From the NCBI GenBank assembly GCA_002167845.2, contig NHBO02000081.1:2177-66176 (forward strand): a DNA stretch of 64,000 bases, read 5' to 3'. The notes under the pieces are model-generated. The model saw only the letters and a list, made by a program, of their open reading frames with translations. It was not told where the DNA came from and searched no databases. Below are positions 9,488 through 18,659 of the stretch, piece by piece; position 1 is the stretch's first letter, and the number at the start of each line of letters is the position of its first letter. The DNA comes from Phycisphaera sp. TMED9. Lineage in GTDB: Bacteria; Planctomycetota; Phycisphaerae; Phycisphaerales; SM1A02. A program made the position numbers and the translations under genes.

Positions 9488-10582
9488 TCATCCGTTCTTC
9501 GTGGCGAAGTCCGACATGAATCCAGCCAATGCCTGACAACCCTCGATCGGGAAGGCATTGTAGATCGAGGCTCGGATGCCCCCGACCGACCGGTGGCCCT
9601 TGAGGCCGTCCATGTCGTGCGATTTCGCTTCGGAGACGAAGGTCTTCTCGAGATCCTCGTTGGGCAGTCGGAACGTGACGTTCATCTCGGAGCGACTGTC
9701 CATCTGGGCGTGCCCGCGGTAGAAACCGCCGCTGCCGTCGATCGCGTCGTAGATCACCTTGGCCTTGGCGGTGTTTCGTTCCGCGATTCCGATCAGGCCT
9801 CCCTGGGCGGCGATCCAGTCGAAGACCAGGCCCATGCAATAGACACCGAAGACCGGGGGCGTGTTCAATCGGGAGCCCTGCGCCGCCTGCTTGCGATAGT
9901 CGAGGAGGTCGATGGTCTCCCGGCAGCTCTTCTCGAGCATGTCCTTGCGAATGATCACCAATGCGAGGCCTGACGGCCCGAGGTTCTTCTGTGCTCCGGC
10001 ATACACGATCGCATGGTCGGCGAAGGGCCAGGGGCGAGCGAACATGTCGCTGCTTGCATCGCATACCAGCGGAGCTCCGGTGACCGGCGGTGCGGCGTAG
10101 CGGGTGCCGTAGATCGTGTTGTTGGAGCAGTAATGGAAGTATGCGGCGTGAGGCGTGAGCGAGAGTTCGTCCGCCTTGGGGCAGTGGTCGTAGCCGCAGG
10201 CGGAGCCGTCGAACGCGACGTTGACCGCGCCGAACTTCTTCGCTTCCTTGATCGCCTTGGAGGTCCAGGTCCCGGTGTCGGGGTAGTCGGCGGTGGCCTC
10301 GGTGGGGAGGTAGTTCATCGGAATCATGCCGAACTGCATGCTGGCGCCGCCGGGAAGGAACAGCACTTCGTGTTCTTCTCCGAGACCGGCCAGGCTCCGA
10401 CATCGCGCGTCGGCTTCGTCGAACACGCGATCGATGACCGGACCTCGATGACTGTGCTCCAACACCCCGATGCCGCTGTCGTCGATGTTCCACACGTCTT
10501 CTCGAATCTGTTCGAGCACGGATTCGGGCATCACGGCGGGGCCGGCGGAGAAGTTGAAGATCCGGGAAGAGGTCGTGGTCAT
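9488..10582 (-). CDS. serC: Phosphoserine aminotransferase
   Basis: 'RIFNFSAGPAVMPESVLEQIREDVWNI', 'FHYCSNNTIYGTRY', 'YAGAQKNLGPSGL' motifs. Confidence 0.95.
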   Translation of the reverse strand: MTTTSSRIFNFSAGPAVMPESVLEQIREDVWNIDDSGIGVLEHSHRGPVIDRVFDEADARCRSLAGLGEEHEVLFLPGGASMQFGMIPMNYLPTEATADYPDTGTWTSKAIKEAKKFGAVNVAFDGSACGYDHCPKADELSLTPHAAYFHYCSNNTIYGTRYAAPPVTGAPLVCDASSDMFARPWPFADHAIVYAGAQKNLGPSGLALVIIRKDMLEKSCRETIDLLDYRKQAAQGSRLNTPPVFGVYCMGLVFDWIAAQGGLIGIAERNTAKAKVIYDAIDGSGGFYRGHAQMDSRSEMNVTFRLPNEDLEKTFVSEAKSHDMDGLKGHRSVGGIRASIYNAFPIEGCQALAGFMSDFATKNG

Positions 10583-10649
10583 GATTGGTCCTGCCTGAAG
10601 ACTCGATCGAGGTGAAAGCGAGTTGCGTTGACGGGGTTGAGAGCCGCGT

Positions 10650-11912
10650 TCAGTGAGTGGAGACGTCGACACTGAGGATGTTCGGCCCGGCCGTCAATGC
10701 CTGGACGAGATCGTCTTCGGGAACCTCGGAGACTCTGATCCGTGCCGATGCGGCGGCGCCTCCGAGGTAGATCACGTTCTCCATGTCCTCGACGTTCAAT
10801 CCCCCTTGGCTCAGGAGGTCGCAGATGGTGGCGAGGACACCGGGACGGTTGAAGTGACGGATGGTCAGCGTGGCGGCGCCGGTACCGCTCGCGAGGTTGA
10901 TGCAGTTGGGCGTGTTGCCGGATTCCAGATGCACTCGAATCACCCGGACCGCCTCGGAGGCGATCGCCGCCTGCGCCTGGTCTGTCGAAGCTCCGACATG
11001 ATGCGTGCCATACACCCCGGGAAGGCCGGCGATCTGATCGGTGAACTCTCCGGTACCTGAGCCCGGTTCGTCCGCGAAGACGTCGAGACCCGCTCGAATC
11101 CCCTTGTCGCGAATCGCTTCGGCCAGGGAGTCCTGGTCGATGACGGAGCCCCGGCTGGTATTGACGATGATGGCGCCCGGCTTCATCGCCGCGAGGAATT
11201 CCGCGGAGATGAGATGATGCGTCTCCTGGTTGGCAGCCACGTTGACGGAGATCACGTCGCACATCCGGGCCAGGTTCAAGAGGTTCTCACACGCATGGCA
11301 GCCGGCGGATTCCGCTCGGGCCTCGGTGATCGATCGACTCCACGCGAAGACCCGCATGTCGAAGGCGTTCCCGCGGTCAGCGATGGCTTCGCCGATCTTT
11401 CCGAGACCGACGATGCCGAGAGTGCGGCCCGCGAGGCCCGGCGCCTTGGAGTATTCCTTCTTGTTCCAGCGACCTGCTCGCAGATCCGCCACCTGATCTG
11501 GAATTCGACGATCGCAGGCGAGGATGAGCCCCCACGCGAGTTCGGCCACGGCGAGAGAGTTCTTCCCGGGGCAGTTGGCCACGGAGATTCCACGGCCACT
11601 GGCGGCTTCGACGTCGATGTTGTCGGTGCCGGCGCCGGCCCGCACGATCAATGCGAGCTGGGCTGCGGCGTCGATGGCGTTCGCCCGCACCTTCGTGGAT
11701 CGAACCACGAGGACCTGCGGGTTGTGCTCGTCGATCGCGGCCGGCAGCGTCTCGGGAGAGAGATCGGGAATGCAGACCACGCGATGTCCGAGGTTCGAGA
11801 GAGTTTCGATTCCGGAGGCGTCGAACTTGTCGGCGATCAGGATCACCGCGCCGTCGGGAGATGGCAGCTCGGTGGTCGATGGATCCGGCTGGGTGGCGAT
11901 GTGGTCGCTCAT
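10650..11912 (-). CDS. serA: D-3-phosphoglycerate dehydrogenase
   Basis: 'LGIVGLGKIGEAIADR' Rossmann motif, 'NTSRGSVIDQDSL', 'THHVGASTDQAQ', C-terminal ACT-like region. Confidence 0.93.
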   Translation of the reverse strand: MSDHIATQPDPSTTELPSPDGAVILIADKFDASGIETLSNLGHRVVCIPDLSPETLPAAIDEHNPQVLVVRSTKVRANAIDAAAQLALIVRAGAGTDNIDVEAASGRGISVANCPGKNSLAVAELAWGLILACDRRIPDQVADLRAGRWNKKEYSKAPGLAGRTLGIVGLGKIGEAIADRGNAFDMRVFAWSRSITEARAESAGCHACENLLNLARMCDVISVNVAANQETHHLISAEFLAAMKPGAIIVNTSRGSVIDQDSLAEAIRDKGIRAGLDVFADEPGSGTGEFTDQIAGLPGVYGTHHVGASTDQAQAAIASEAVRVIRVHLESGNTPNCINLASGTGAATLTIRHFNRPGVLATICDLLSQGGLNVEDMENVIYLGGAAASARIRVSEVPEDDLVQALTAGPNILSVDVSTH

Positions 11913-13177
11913 CGGGCAAATTCCTCAGTGGTTTCAAATCGGTGAGCGAAGAGGCCGCTCCGGAGTTTGGGTTCGAACCAGGTCGACTTGGGGGGCATGA
12001 TCTCGCCGGCATCGGCGACCCGAAGCAACTCGTCCATGCTGGTGGGGTGCAGACTGAAACCGATGGCCCAGTCACCGTCATCGGTGAGTCGTTCCAGCTC
12101 GGCGGTTCCTCGGCTGCCACCGACGAAACCGATCCGGGCGTCGAGGCGAGGGTCGCCGATTCCCAGGAGTGGCTCGAGAATCCTCTTCTGCAGGAGAGAG
12201 ACGTCGAGCGAGGCGATCGGATCATCGTGATCGATGGTTTCCGGGGGGAAGGTGAGTCGAAGCCAGGCTCCGTCAAGCCGAATGCAGAGGGTGCCGGGCT
12301 CGCTTGGGGTCGGATTCTCGTCAGCCCCGACGGCTTCGATGCTTCCGATCTCCTTCAGTCGATCCATCAGGCTCTGCGGTGTCAGATCACCGAGGTCCTT
12401 GACGACGCGGTTGTAGGCGAGGATCTCGAGTTCGCGCTGTGGAAACACCACCGCGAGGATTCGATTGTATTCCTCGTCCCCGGAGTGGTTCGGGTTGGCC
12501 GCCGCTCGCTCGCTCGCGATTCTCCCGCCGGCGGCGGAGCGGTGGTGTCCGTCCGCGATATAGAGATCCGGAACGGCGGCGAAGAGCTTCTTGAATCGTT
12601 CGGGATCCGGGACCCGCCACAGGGTGTGCGTCACATCGTCCGCCACGAAGTGCATGAGGGGGCGGTCGGTCGTGGCGGCCACCAGGGCTTCGCAGATGTC
12701 ATCGGCGGTGGGGGCATCATCCCGGAACGCCAGGAAGACGGCCTCGGCGTGGACGCTGGAGACGTCGAGATGCCGGGTGCGATCGTCCTCCTTCTCAGGA
12801 CGAGTCTTCTCATGCTTTCGGATTCGGCCGCTCGCATATTCGGCGGCATCGACGGTGCAGGCGAGGCCGAGTTGTCGATGGCCGCCTCGAACGAGTCGGT
12901 ATACGAAGAGTCCGGGTTCATCTTCTTCAAGGAGGATCTCGGAACGGAGAAGACGGTCGAGGTTCTGACGGGCCTGTTCGTAGATCTCCGCTCCATAGGG
13001 ATCGACTCCGGTGGGAAAGTCGATCTCGGGCCTGATGACGTGCAGGTAACTGTCCGGCAGATCCTGCGCGAGCGCTCGAGCCTCCGCCGTCGAGATCACG
13101 TCGTACGGAGGACAGGAGACGTCGGCCGCATGTGGGGGATGAGGTCGAATGGCCTTGAAGGAATGTATGAGACTCAC
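11909..13177 (-). CDS. DUF1015 family protein
   Basis: 'SLIHSFKAIRPHPPHAADVSCPPYDVIS...', 'LYIADGHHRSAAG', overlaps serA start by 4 nt. GTG start at 13177. Confidence 0.88.
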   Translation of the reverse strand: MSLIHSFKAIRPHPPHAADVSCPPYDVISTAEARALAQDLPDSYLHVIRPEIDFPTGVDPYGAEIYEQARQNLDRLLRSEILLEEDEPGLFVYRLVRGGHRQLGLACTVDAAEYASGRIRKHEKTRPEKEDDRTRHLDVSSVHAEAVFLAFRDDAPTADDICEALVAATTDRPLMHFVADDVTHTLWRVPDPERFKKLFAAVPDLYIADGHHRSAAGGRIASERAAANPNHSGDEEYNRILAVVFPQRELEILAYNRVVKDLGDLTPQSLMDRLKEIGSIEAVGADENPTPSEPGTLCIRLDGAWLRLTFPPETIDHDDPIASLDVSLLQKRILEPLLGIGDPRLDARIGFVGGSRGTAELERLTDDGDWAIGFSLHPTSMDELLRVADAGEIMPPKSTWFEPKLRSGLFAHRFETTEEFAR

Positions 13178-13450
13178 GCGATGCTCCTGGCCGAGTACCA
13201 CCTCGGCGGAGGGATCATCATACCTGCACAAGGGGTTTTTCGAGGTGACGCCGAGAGGGGGTGAGCCGCTGAGGCTCTCGCCAGAAACCACGTTCGCATG
13301 TCTTTCGTGTGTTTTTCGGACGTAGGACGGATTCCACTGGAGGGATGCTCCGGCTGACCCGATATGAAGGCGTCGGGACGCGAGGGGCGGACCGGTGAGA
13401 GACACGTTCGGTCGACTGAGAATCGACCGGCTTTGAATCGAGACGCAGAT

Positions 13451-13771
13451 ATGACCACGAACGACGACTCCGTCCACGGCATGGGATTCACCTCGGCCAG
13501 CCTGTCCATCTCCGGGGGCGCTCCGCTCTCCGGCACGGCCACGATCTTCCATCTCGATGGCGAGCGCTTCGGCGAGATGCACGATCTCGTCGAACTGGCG
13601 ATCTCCGAGGAGGCCCTCGAGGGTCGAGCCGCCCTTCCGATGCCCGCGGGTGCTTCGGTCTCCCTCGGTTTCGAGGCTGCCGGCACTGTCGCCCGTCGTG
13701 GTGAAGTCGTTCAGTGCGATGCGTGTGGCGAAGGATGGCGGATCGGAATTCGGCTGGCCTCGGCTGCCTGA
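13451..13771 (+). CDS. PilZ-like/hypothetical small protein
   Basis: 107 aa ORF from internal ATG 13451; short beta-rich protein upstream of pilin genes. PilZ assignment is tentative. Confidence 0.5.
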   Translation: MTTNDDSVHGMGFTSASLSISGGAPLSGTATIFHLDGERFGEMHDLVELAISEEALEGRAALPMPAGASVSLGFEAAGTVARRGEVVQCDACGEGWRIGIRLASAA

Positions 13772-13806
13772 GACCGTTCGACCTCAGCAAGATCTTCTGA
13801 TTGGGA

Positions 13807-13834
13807 GCCGGTCCTCGGGGCCGGCTTCTTTCAA
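13807..13834 (+). terminator. Terminator-like hairpin
   Basis: agccggt-cctcggg-gccggct followed by tctttc, shortly after the stop at 13771. Confidence 0.5.
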
Positions 13835-14184
13835 TATCCGGAGCATCTGATGGTCCCCGAGGGCCGAGTCCTGGATTCTCGGACGCGTTTCAAGATGGTC
13901 ATGCGGTCTGGATGATCTCCGCCGTCGATCGCTCTCTGGGAATGGGGTGCTTTGCTCATGGACGGATCGAGTCCTGGCCGTCGAGCGTCGAAGAACCTCT
14001 TGCCGGGCGATCGTCCGGTGATGAGCGTCGTCGCTGGAGGGAAGGACGACGCCCATCTTCGCCCGATCGGTCGTGGTGCGAACGATCGGGTGTTTCCGGC
14101 GGTGACCACGTGTGTCTCCGTGAACGGGCGGCTTCGGCCGCGATGAAACGACCAGGAACGAACTTCCCGCAAGGAGCTGGACAC

Positions 14185-14610
14185 ATGAACAAGCGTCGAA
14201 ACTCGTTGAAGCGTGGCTTCACTCTCATTGAAATCCTCATCGTCGTCGTGATCCTCGGGATCCTGGCCGCGATCATCATTCCGCAGTTCACGGACGCTGC
14301 TCAGGATGCCGGTGCCTCGAGCGCCCGCAGCCAGCTTCAGACGATGCGAAGCCAGATCGAGCTTTATCGTGTCCAGAACAATGGTGCGACTCCCGCCGAC
14401 GATGGTGCCGGTGCCGGCCCCTGGGCCGATCTGGTCGCCGAGAACTACATTCGCTCGGCCCCGAACTGGCCCAACGGATTCGAGTCCGTGTACAGCGCCA
14501 CGACCGGCGACCTCACGTTGACCTTCGATCTCACCCAGGGACCTTCTCCCGACCTCAATGGTGATGATGCCGGCGACAGCGCCGACGTCACGATCATCGA
14601 AGGCTGGTGA
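14185..14610 (+). CDS. Type II secretion GspG-like pseudopilin 1
   Basis: RGFTLIEILIVVVILGILAAIIIPQF prepilin motif; SD aaggagctgg upstream; C-term DLNGDDAGDSADVTIIEGW. Confidence 0.9.
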   Translation: MNKRRNSLKRGFTLIEILIVVVILGILAAIIIPQFTDAAQDAGASSARSQLQTMRSQIELYRVQNNGATPADDGAGAGPWADLVAENYIRSAPNWPNGFESVYSATTGDLTLTFDLTQGPSPDLNGDDAGDSADVTIIEGW

Positions 14611-14631
14611 ATCATCGACCTTGTTTGATAC

Positions 14632-14664
14632 CGGCGTTCCGGCTGAAAGGCCGGGACGCCGTTT
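14632..14664 (+). terminator. Strong intercistronic hairpin between the two pseudopilins
   Basis: cggcgttccggc-tgaaag-gccgggacgccg (12-bp stem, one G-U) followed by ttt. Confidence 0.6.
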
Positions 14665-14774
14665 CATCCGCCCCGTGTGAACGGGGTGGACTGGACCGAG
14701 CGTCCGAAAAGTACGTGTGCCATCGCGAGTTTCCGGGGGGAATAGAGGCTCTTTGCCTCGGAGGGAACAGCGAG

Positions 14775-15227
14775 ATGATGAACTCGAAGGACTACGACCA
14801 TTCAGGAACGCGCCGCGGATCACGGGGTTTCACCCTGATCGAGATTCTCATCGTGGTGGTCATTCTTGGAATCCTCGCCGCGATCATCATTCCGCAGTTC
14901 GCCAGCGCGCAGAGCGCCGCTCGTGCGACCGCCATGCGATCGCAATTGGGAACCGTCCGCAGTCAGATCGCCGCGTGGCAGGTCCAGAACGGTGGGCAGA
15001 TCCCCGGCGGTCCCGGTGGTACGGCCGAGGAGGCCATCGACACGCTCATCGCCGACGGCTACCTCACTCGAACCGTGTTCGTCTCACCCGGCTTCGTCTG
15101 GATCTGGGATTCCAGCCGTGCGGAGCTGGAGATCGAATACGACCCCTCCATCGACCCTTCGATTCCCGATGCGGACGGAGATGGTGATGGAGATGCGGAC
15201 GATATTGCCGTGATCCGAACCTGGTAG
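14775..15227 (+). CDS. Type II secretion GspG-like pseudopilin 2
   Basis: RGFTLIEILIVVVILGILAAIIIPQF prepilin motif; C-term DADGDGDGDADDIAVIRTW. Confidence 0.9.
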   Translation: MMNSKDYDHSGTRRGSRGFTLIEILIVVVILGILAAIIIPQFASAQSAARATAMRSQLGTVRSQIAAWQVQNGGQIPGGPGGTAEEAIDTLIADGYLTRTVFVSPGFVWIWDSSRAELEIEYDPSIDPSIPDADGDGDGDADDIAVIRTW

Positions 15228-15269
15228 GCGGTCCGACGTCGTGAAATCCTGATCCGAAAGGGAGGAACG

Positions 15270-15788
15270 ATGCTGGCTCATGACCTTCGATATCGCACAG
15301 GTTCCGTGCCATGGGGGCTGGTGACCGTCCTCGCGGCGCTGATGCTGCTCCTGCTCGGGCTGGGCCGGATCACGATGGATGCCCGCGGCTTTCAACGGTC
15401 GGCGGAATCCCAGCTTCGATCACGATTTCAACTCATGCAACAGATGGCACCACCGGGATCCCGAGTACTGGCCTGGCAATCAGATCCCGTCACCCGCGAT
15501 GTCGTCGTCGTCCTGCTGCGTGACGCAGGGGGGCTTGCGGACTGGAGGAACCTCATCGTCCTCTGGGATCGGGTCTCGGTGCCCGGGGTGCTGGTCGGCG
15601 TCGCGGATCGTCCGATCGATCTTCCGCTCGAGTCCGCAGGGACCGAGGCGTGGAGGCGCTTTCTCATGGATGTCCGGGTGCGACTGCTCCCCGTCGTGCG
15701 GCCCGATGCGCTGGGGATTCTGAATCGACCGGATCCTTCGGGTATCGGACCTCTGGTCCGGGTCGATGCGTGCCTGGAATCTCGATGA
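15270..15788 (+). CDS. Hypothetical membrane-anchored protein in pilus/T2SS operon
   Basis: SD gggagg before ATG; single N-terminal TM (GLVTVLAALMLLLLGLG). Confidence 0.65.
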   Translation: MLAHDLRYRTGSVPWGLVTVLAALMLLLLGLGRITMDARGFQRSAESQLRSRFQLMQQMAPPGSRVLAWQSDPVTRDVVVVLLRDAGGLADWRNLIVLWDRVSVPGVLVGVADRPIDLPLESAGTEAWRRFLMDVRVRLLPVVRPDALGILNRPDPSGIGPLVRVDACLESR

Positions 15789-15926
15789 ATCGGGTCGCCT
15801 GCGTTCTGAGCCGGTTCTTCGGGGCTTGAGGGACGCAGGACGCGGAATGGGGCGAAGTCCACGTCAGATCGCTGTTCAATCGTCCGATGACTCTCATGCG
15901 AAACACCTCCATTTGGGAATCAACGT

Positions 15927-16280
15927 ATGCGCCATGATCGATCTCTCCGGCATCTCCTGATGATGAACGCCATTCTTGCGGCTGGTCTCATCTGGACTCT
16001 TCTCGTCGTCACGGGGCCGTTCGCGGTCAACGCCGAGGCGGCGAATCAGTATCGATCGAGTCGGGCGAGCGGTCCGCCGGCGGAGGCGATCACCGGTGTG
16101 GGCAATGCTTCGGCTCGACAACGCAAGCAGATGATCGATCGCCTGACGGAGATCGAGAGCAAGGTCGATGAGATCACGAAGGCGATCACCTCCGGGTCGG
16201 TCACCGTCAAGATCGCGAACGTCGAGGAACTTGCGATCGATTACGGGCGCCTCGCGGACGCGATCCGGTCTCGCAAGTGA
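15927..16280 (+). CDS. Hypothetical small exported/membrane protein in pilus operon
   Basis: 117 aa, N-terminal hydrophobic segment, collinear with operon. Confidence 0.6.
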   Translation: MRHDRSLRHLLMMNAILAAGLIWTLLVVTGPFAVNAEAANQYRSSRASGPPAEAITGVGNASARQRKQMIDRLTEIESKVDEITKAITSGSVTVKIANVEELAIDYGRLADAIRSRK

Positions 16281-16302
16281 TTCACCGGAACTGGAGCGGC
16301 TC

Positions 16303-16872
16303 ATGCGCCATCTTCGACGCGGTTACACGCTCGCGGAACTCATCATCGTCATCGGGATTCTCGGCCTGGCGGGGGCGTTGCTGGTTCCTCGATTGATCAA
16401 TGCCGATACGTTCACGGTGCAGGCAGCGGTTCGATCCGTGATCGCGGACATCACCTTCGCGCAGACTGATGCGCTTGCCATGCAGAAGGTGAGGCGAGTG
16501 CAGTTCCTTCGGGATGAGAACGATCGCGTTCATGGATACGCAATTCTTGCTCCCTCGAACCCGGATCTCTACGACGGCCCCTTCGACGCGGAAACCGCGG
16601 AGTATCTCGATCATCCCTCGGCCATCGCGACGGGCGGGAACTTCATCGTCGATTTCGATCTCGAGGACCGCTTTGCAGGGGTCGAAATCACCGATGTCTC
16701 CTTCGACGGAAACGACTGGGTGGCCTTTGACGCCCTTGGAGGCCCCCTTCGGGGAGGCTCGCTCCCGCTCTCTGCGGGTGGGGAGATCCGGATGCGCGGG
16801 GTCAGCGGGTCCTATCTGATCCGATTGAGTGGATTCACGGGAAAGATCACCGTCGAACGGATCGATGAGTGA
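16303..16872 (+). CDS. GspH/FimT-like minor pseudopilin
   Basis: RRGYTLAELIIVIGILGLAGALLVPRL prepilin N-terminus (Y in place of F at +1 region). Confidence 0.8.
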   Translation: MRHLRRGYTLAELIIVIGILGLAGALLVPRLINADTFTVQAAVRSVIADITFAQTDALAMQKVRRVQFLRDENDRVHGYAILAPSNPDLYDGPFDAETAEYLDHPSAIATGGNFIVDFDLEDRFAGVEITDVSFDGNDWVAFDALGGPLRGGSLPLSAGGEIRMRGVSGSYLIRLSGFTGKITVERIDE

Positions 16873-16947
16873 CATGGGTCGGGTGGCTTCCTGCCGCTCA
16901 TATCGGTCGCGATCTCGCGACTGATGATCCGCCCGGAGGTCCTCACG

Positions 16948-18003
16948 ATGTCGATCAGATCGATATTCACCCCGCGACGAATTCCGCCGATCGGCGTCGA
17001 ATTCTCGGAAGACGGATTGCGACTGGCCCAGGTCGCGTCACCTGGGAGTGACGTGATTCGCCAGGTCGCCTTCGTCCCCTTCGGTCCTGATGGATCGGTC
17101 GACGTCACCGAGCTTCGGAAGGTCCTTCGAGGATTCCGTGGAAGGCAGGCGGCCATCGCACCACCTCGTGGTGATCTGACGATTCGACCGGCTCGACTGC
17201 CCCGGCTTGAGAATCAAGAACTTCGAGAGGCGGCCCGATGGGAAGCGGCCGGGCTGCTCGAGCTCGAAGCCGACGACGTCGTCGCGGAACCGCTCGTCGT
17301 CTCCAACGGTGTCGATTCCGATGGCTTGGCGGAAATGCTGATCGTCGCCGGATCGGTCACCACGATCGAATCGAGACTGGAACCGTTGCTGCAGGCGGGA
17401 TTGCATCCGATCGGGGTCGAACCGGCCTTCGTCGGTGCGGGCCGTGCGTTCACCATGAGATCCCGTCGTTCCGACGAGCAGGGCCGAATCCGGGTCGTGG
17501 TCGACGTGGCGGACACCGAATCCTGGATCGTGGTCACCCGAGGAGACAGCATCGTCTTCGCAAAGCGGAGTGACGTGGGTGGTTCCATGTTCGATGCCGA
17601 ACTCGGCGCCGCGCTGGGAATCGATGATTCGATGGCGCGGCGAACTCGTCGTGAGAGTGATCGTCGCGGACTGGAGCCGGAAGTTCTCGCGGAAGTGAAG
17701 ACGGCCGTTCGCCGTGCCGCGGGACCACTCGGGGACGAAGCCGGCATGGCGGTCCGCTACGTGACGGTCGCGGCACGACTCGGGAGACCCGAGTGTCTGC
17801 ATCTCTGTGGAGAAGCGGGGGGCTCGCCCGGACTCGTCGAGACTCTGTCCGCCGCCGTTCCCGGAATTCCGGTCGAACAGGATGAATTGGTCGTCAGCCG
17901 TCTCGCCGAGGCGTGCGGGCCCGATGCGACGCCTCTGGCCTGGGCCACCGCCTACGGCTTGTCGCTGCGACCGGTCGTGGACGCGGGGAGGCAGGCAGCA
18001 TGA
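16948..18003 (+). CDS. PilM-like pilus assembly/secretion ATPase-fold protein
   Basis: 'PIGVEFSEDGLRLAQVA...', 'PIGVEPAFVGAGRAF', 'DVADTESWIVVTRGDSIVFAKR' actin-fold PilM-like pattern; followed by PilN/PilO-like genes. Confidence 0.75.
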   Translation: MSIRSIFTPRRIPPIGVEFSEDGLRLAQVASPGSDVIRQVAFVPFGPDGSVDVTELRKVLRGFRGRQAAIAPPRGDLTIRPARLPRLENQELREAARWEAAGLLELEADDVVAEPLVVSNGVDSDGLAEMLIVAGSVTTIESRLEPLLQAGLHPIGVEPAFVGAGRAFTMRSRRSDEQGRIRVVVDVADTESWIVVTRGDSIVFAKRSDVGGSMFDAELGAALGIDDSMARRTRRESDRRGLEPEVLAEVKTAVRRAAGPLGDEAGMAVRYVTVAARLGRPECLHLCGEAGGSPGLVETLSAAVPGIPVEQDELVVSRLAEACGPDATPLAWATAYGLSLRPVVDAGRQAA

Positions 18004-18659
18004 ATGGTAGAAGCATGGATCTTCGCCCCGAATCCGTTCGGTGCCGGGTGGCATCGGCCCGGGAGAAGACGCATCTCCGGAACATGTCGGTCATCGCCGG
18101 AGTGCTGCTCACGGTGGCGTGGAGCACCGGTGCCTGGCGGCTTTCGGATGCCAGAGCCGAGCACGCGCAGGCCACCGCACAGGCGGAGGAGATTCTTCGC
18201 GTCGAGCAGGAACTGGCTCGAATCACTCTTCGATTCGACGAGGCCGGTCAGGCCCTGTCCGCGTGGAGGCGATGTTCGATTCCCTTCGGAGCCTCGACGA
18301 TCGTTGCTTCGATCGTCAACGATCTCCCGGAGTCGGGAACGATCGAACGAATCGAGCTCGATGCAGGATCATTGATGGCGAAACCGATTCGAGGAGCTCG
18401 TTCCCGGTCGGATCAGTCCGAAGTCAGACGAATCACCGCGGAGATCGAGGGGTTCACCGCCTCTGATGATGATGTCGCACTCTTCGTCGAAGCACTCCGG
18501 AATCGACCGCTTCTCAGGGATGTCCGAGTGGAGACGACTCGTCATCGGACGGTCGGAGAGGAAACCGCACGGGCCTTTCGAATCGCCTTTGACATCGATC
18601 TCAGTGTCGCGAGTCCGGTGCTTGCTTCGCCGGAATCAACCGAGGGCAAGAGCAAATGA
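18000..18659 (+). CDS. PilN-like protein
   Basis: Single N-terminal TM plus coiled coil; ATGA overlap with PilM-like gene. Confidence 0.6.
   Translation: MNGRSMDLRPESVRCRVASAREKTHLRNMSVIAGVLLTVAWSTGAWRLSDARAEHAQATAQAEEILRVEQELARITLRFDEAGQALSAWRRCSIPFGASTIVASIVNDLPESGTIERIELDAGSLMAKPIRGARSRSDQSEVRRITAEIEGFTASDDDVALFVEALRNRPLLRDVRVETTRHRTVGEETARAFRIAFDIDLSVASPVLASPESTEGKSK

Noticed and set aside
13835-14184. c-di-GMP (GEMM) riboswitch in the pilin leader
   Set aside because: Considered because of the HD-GYP gene in the operon, but no GEMM consensus could be recognised by eye; a covariance search would be needed.
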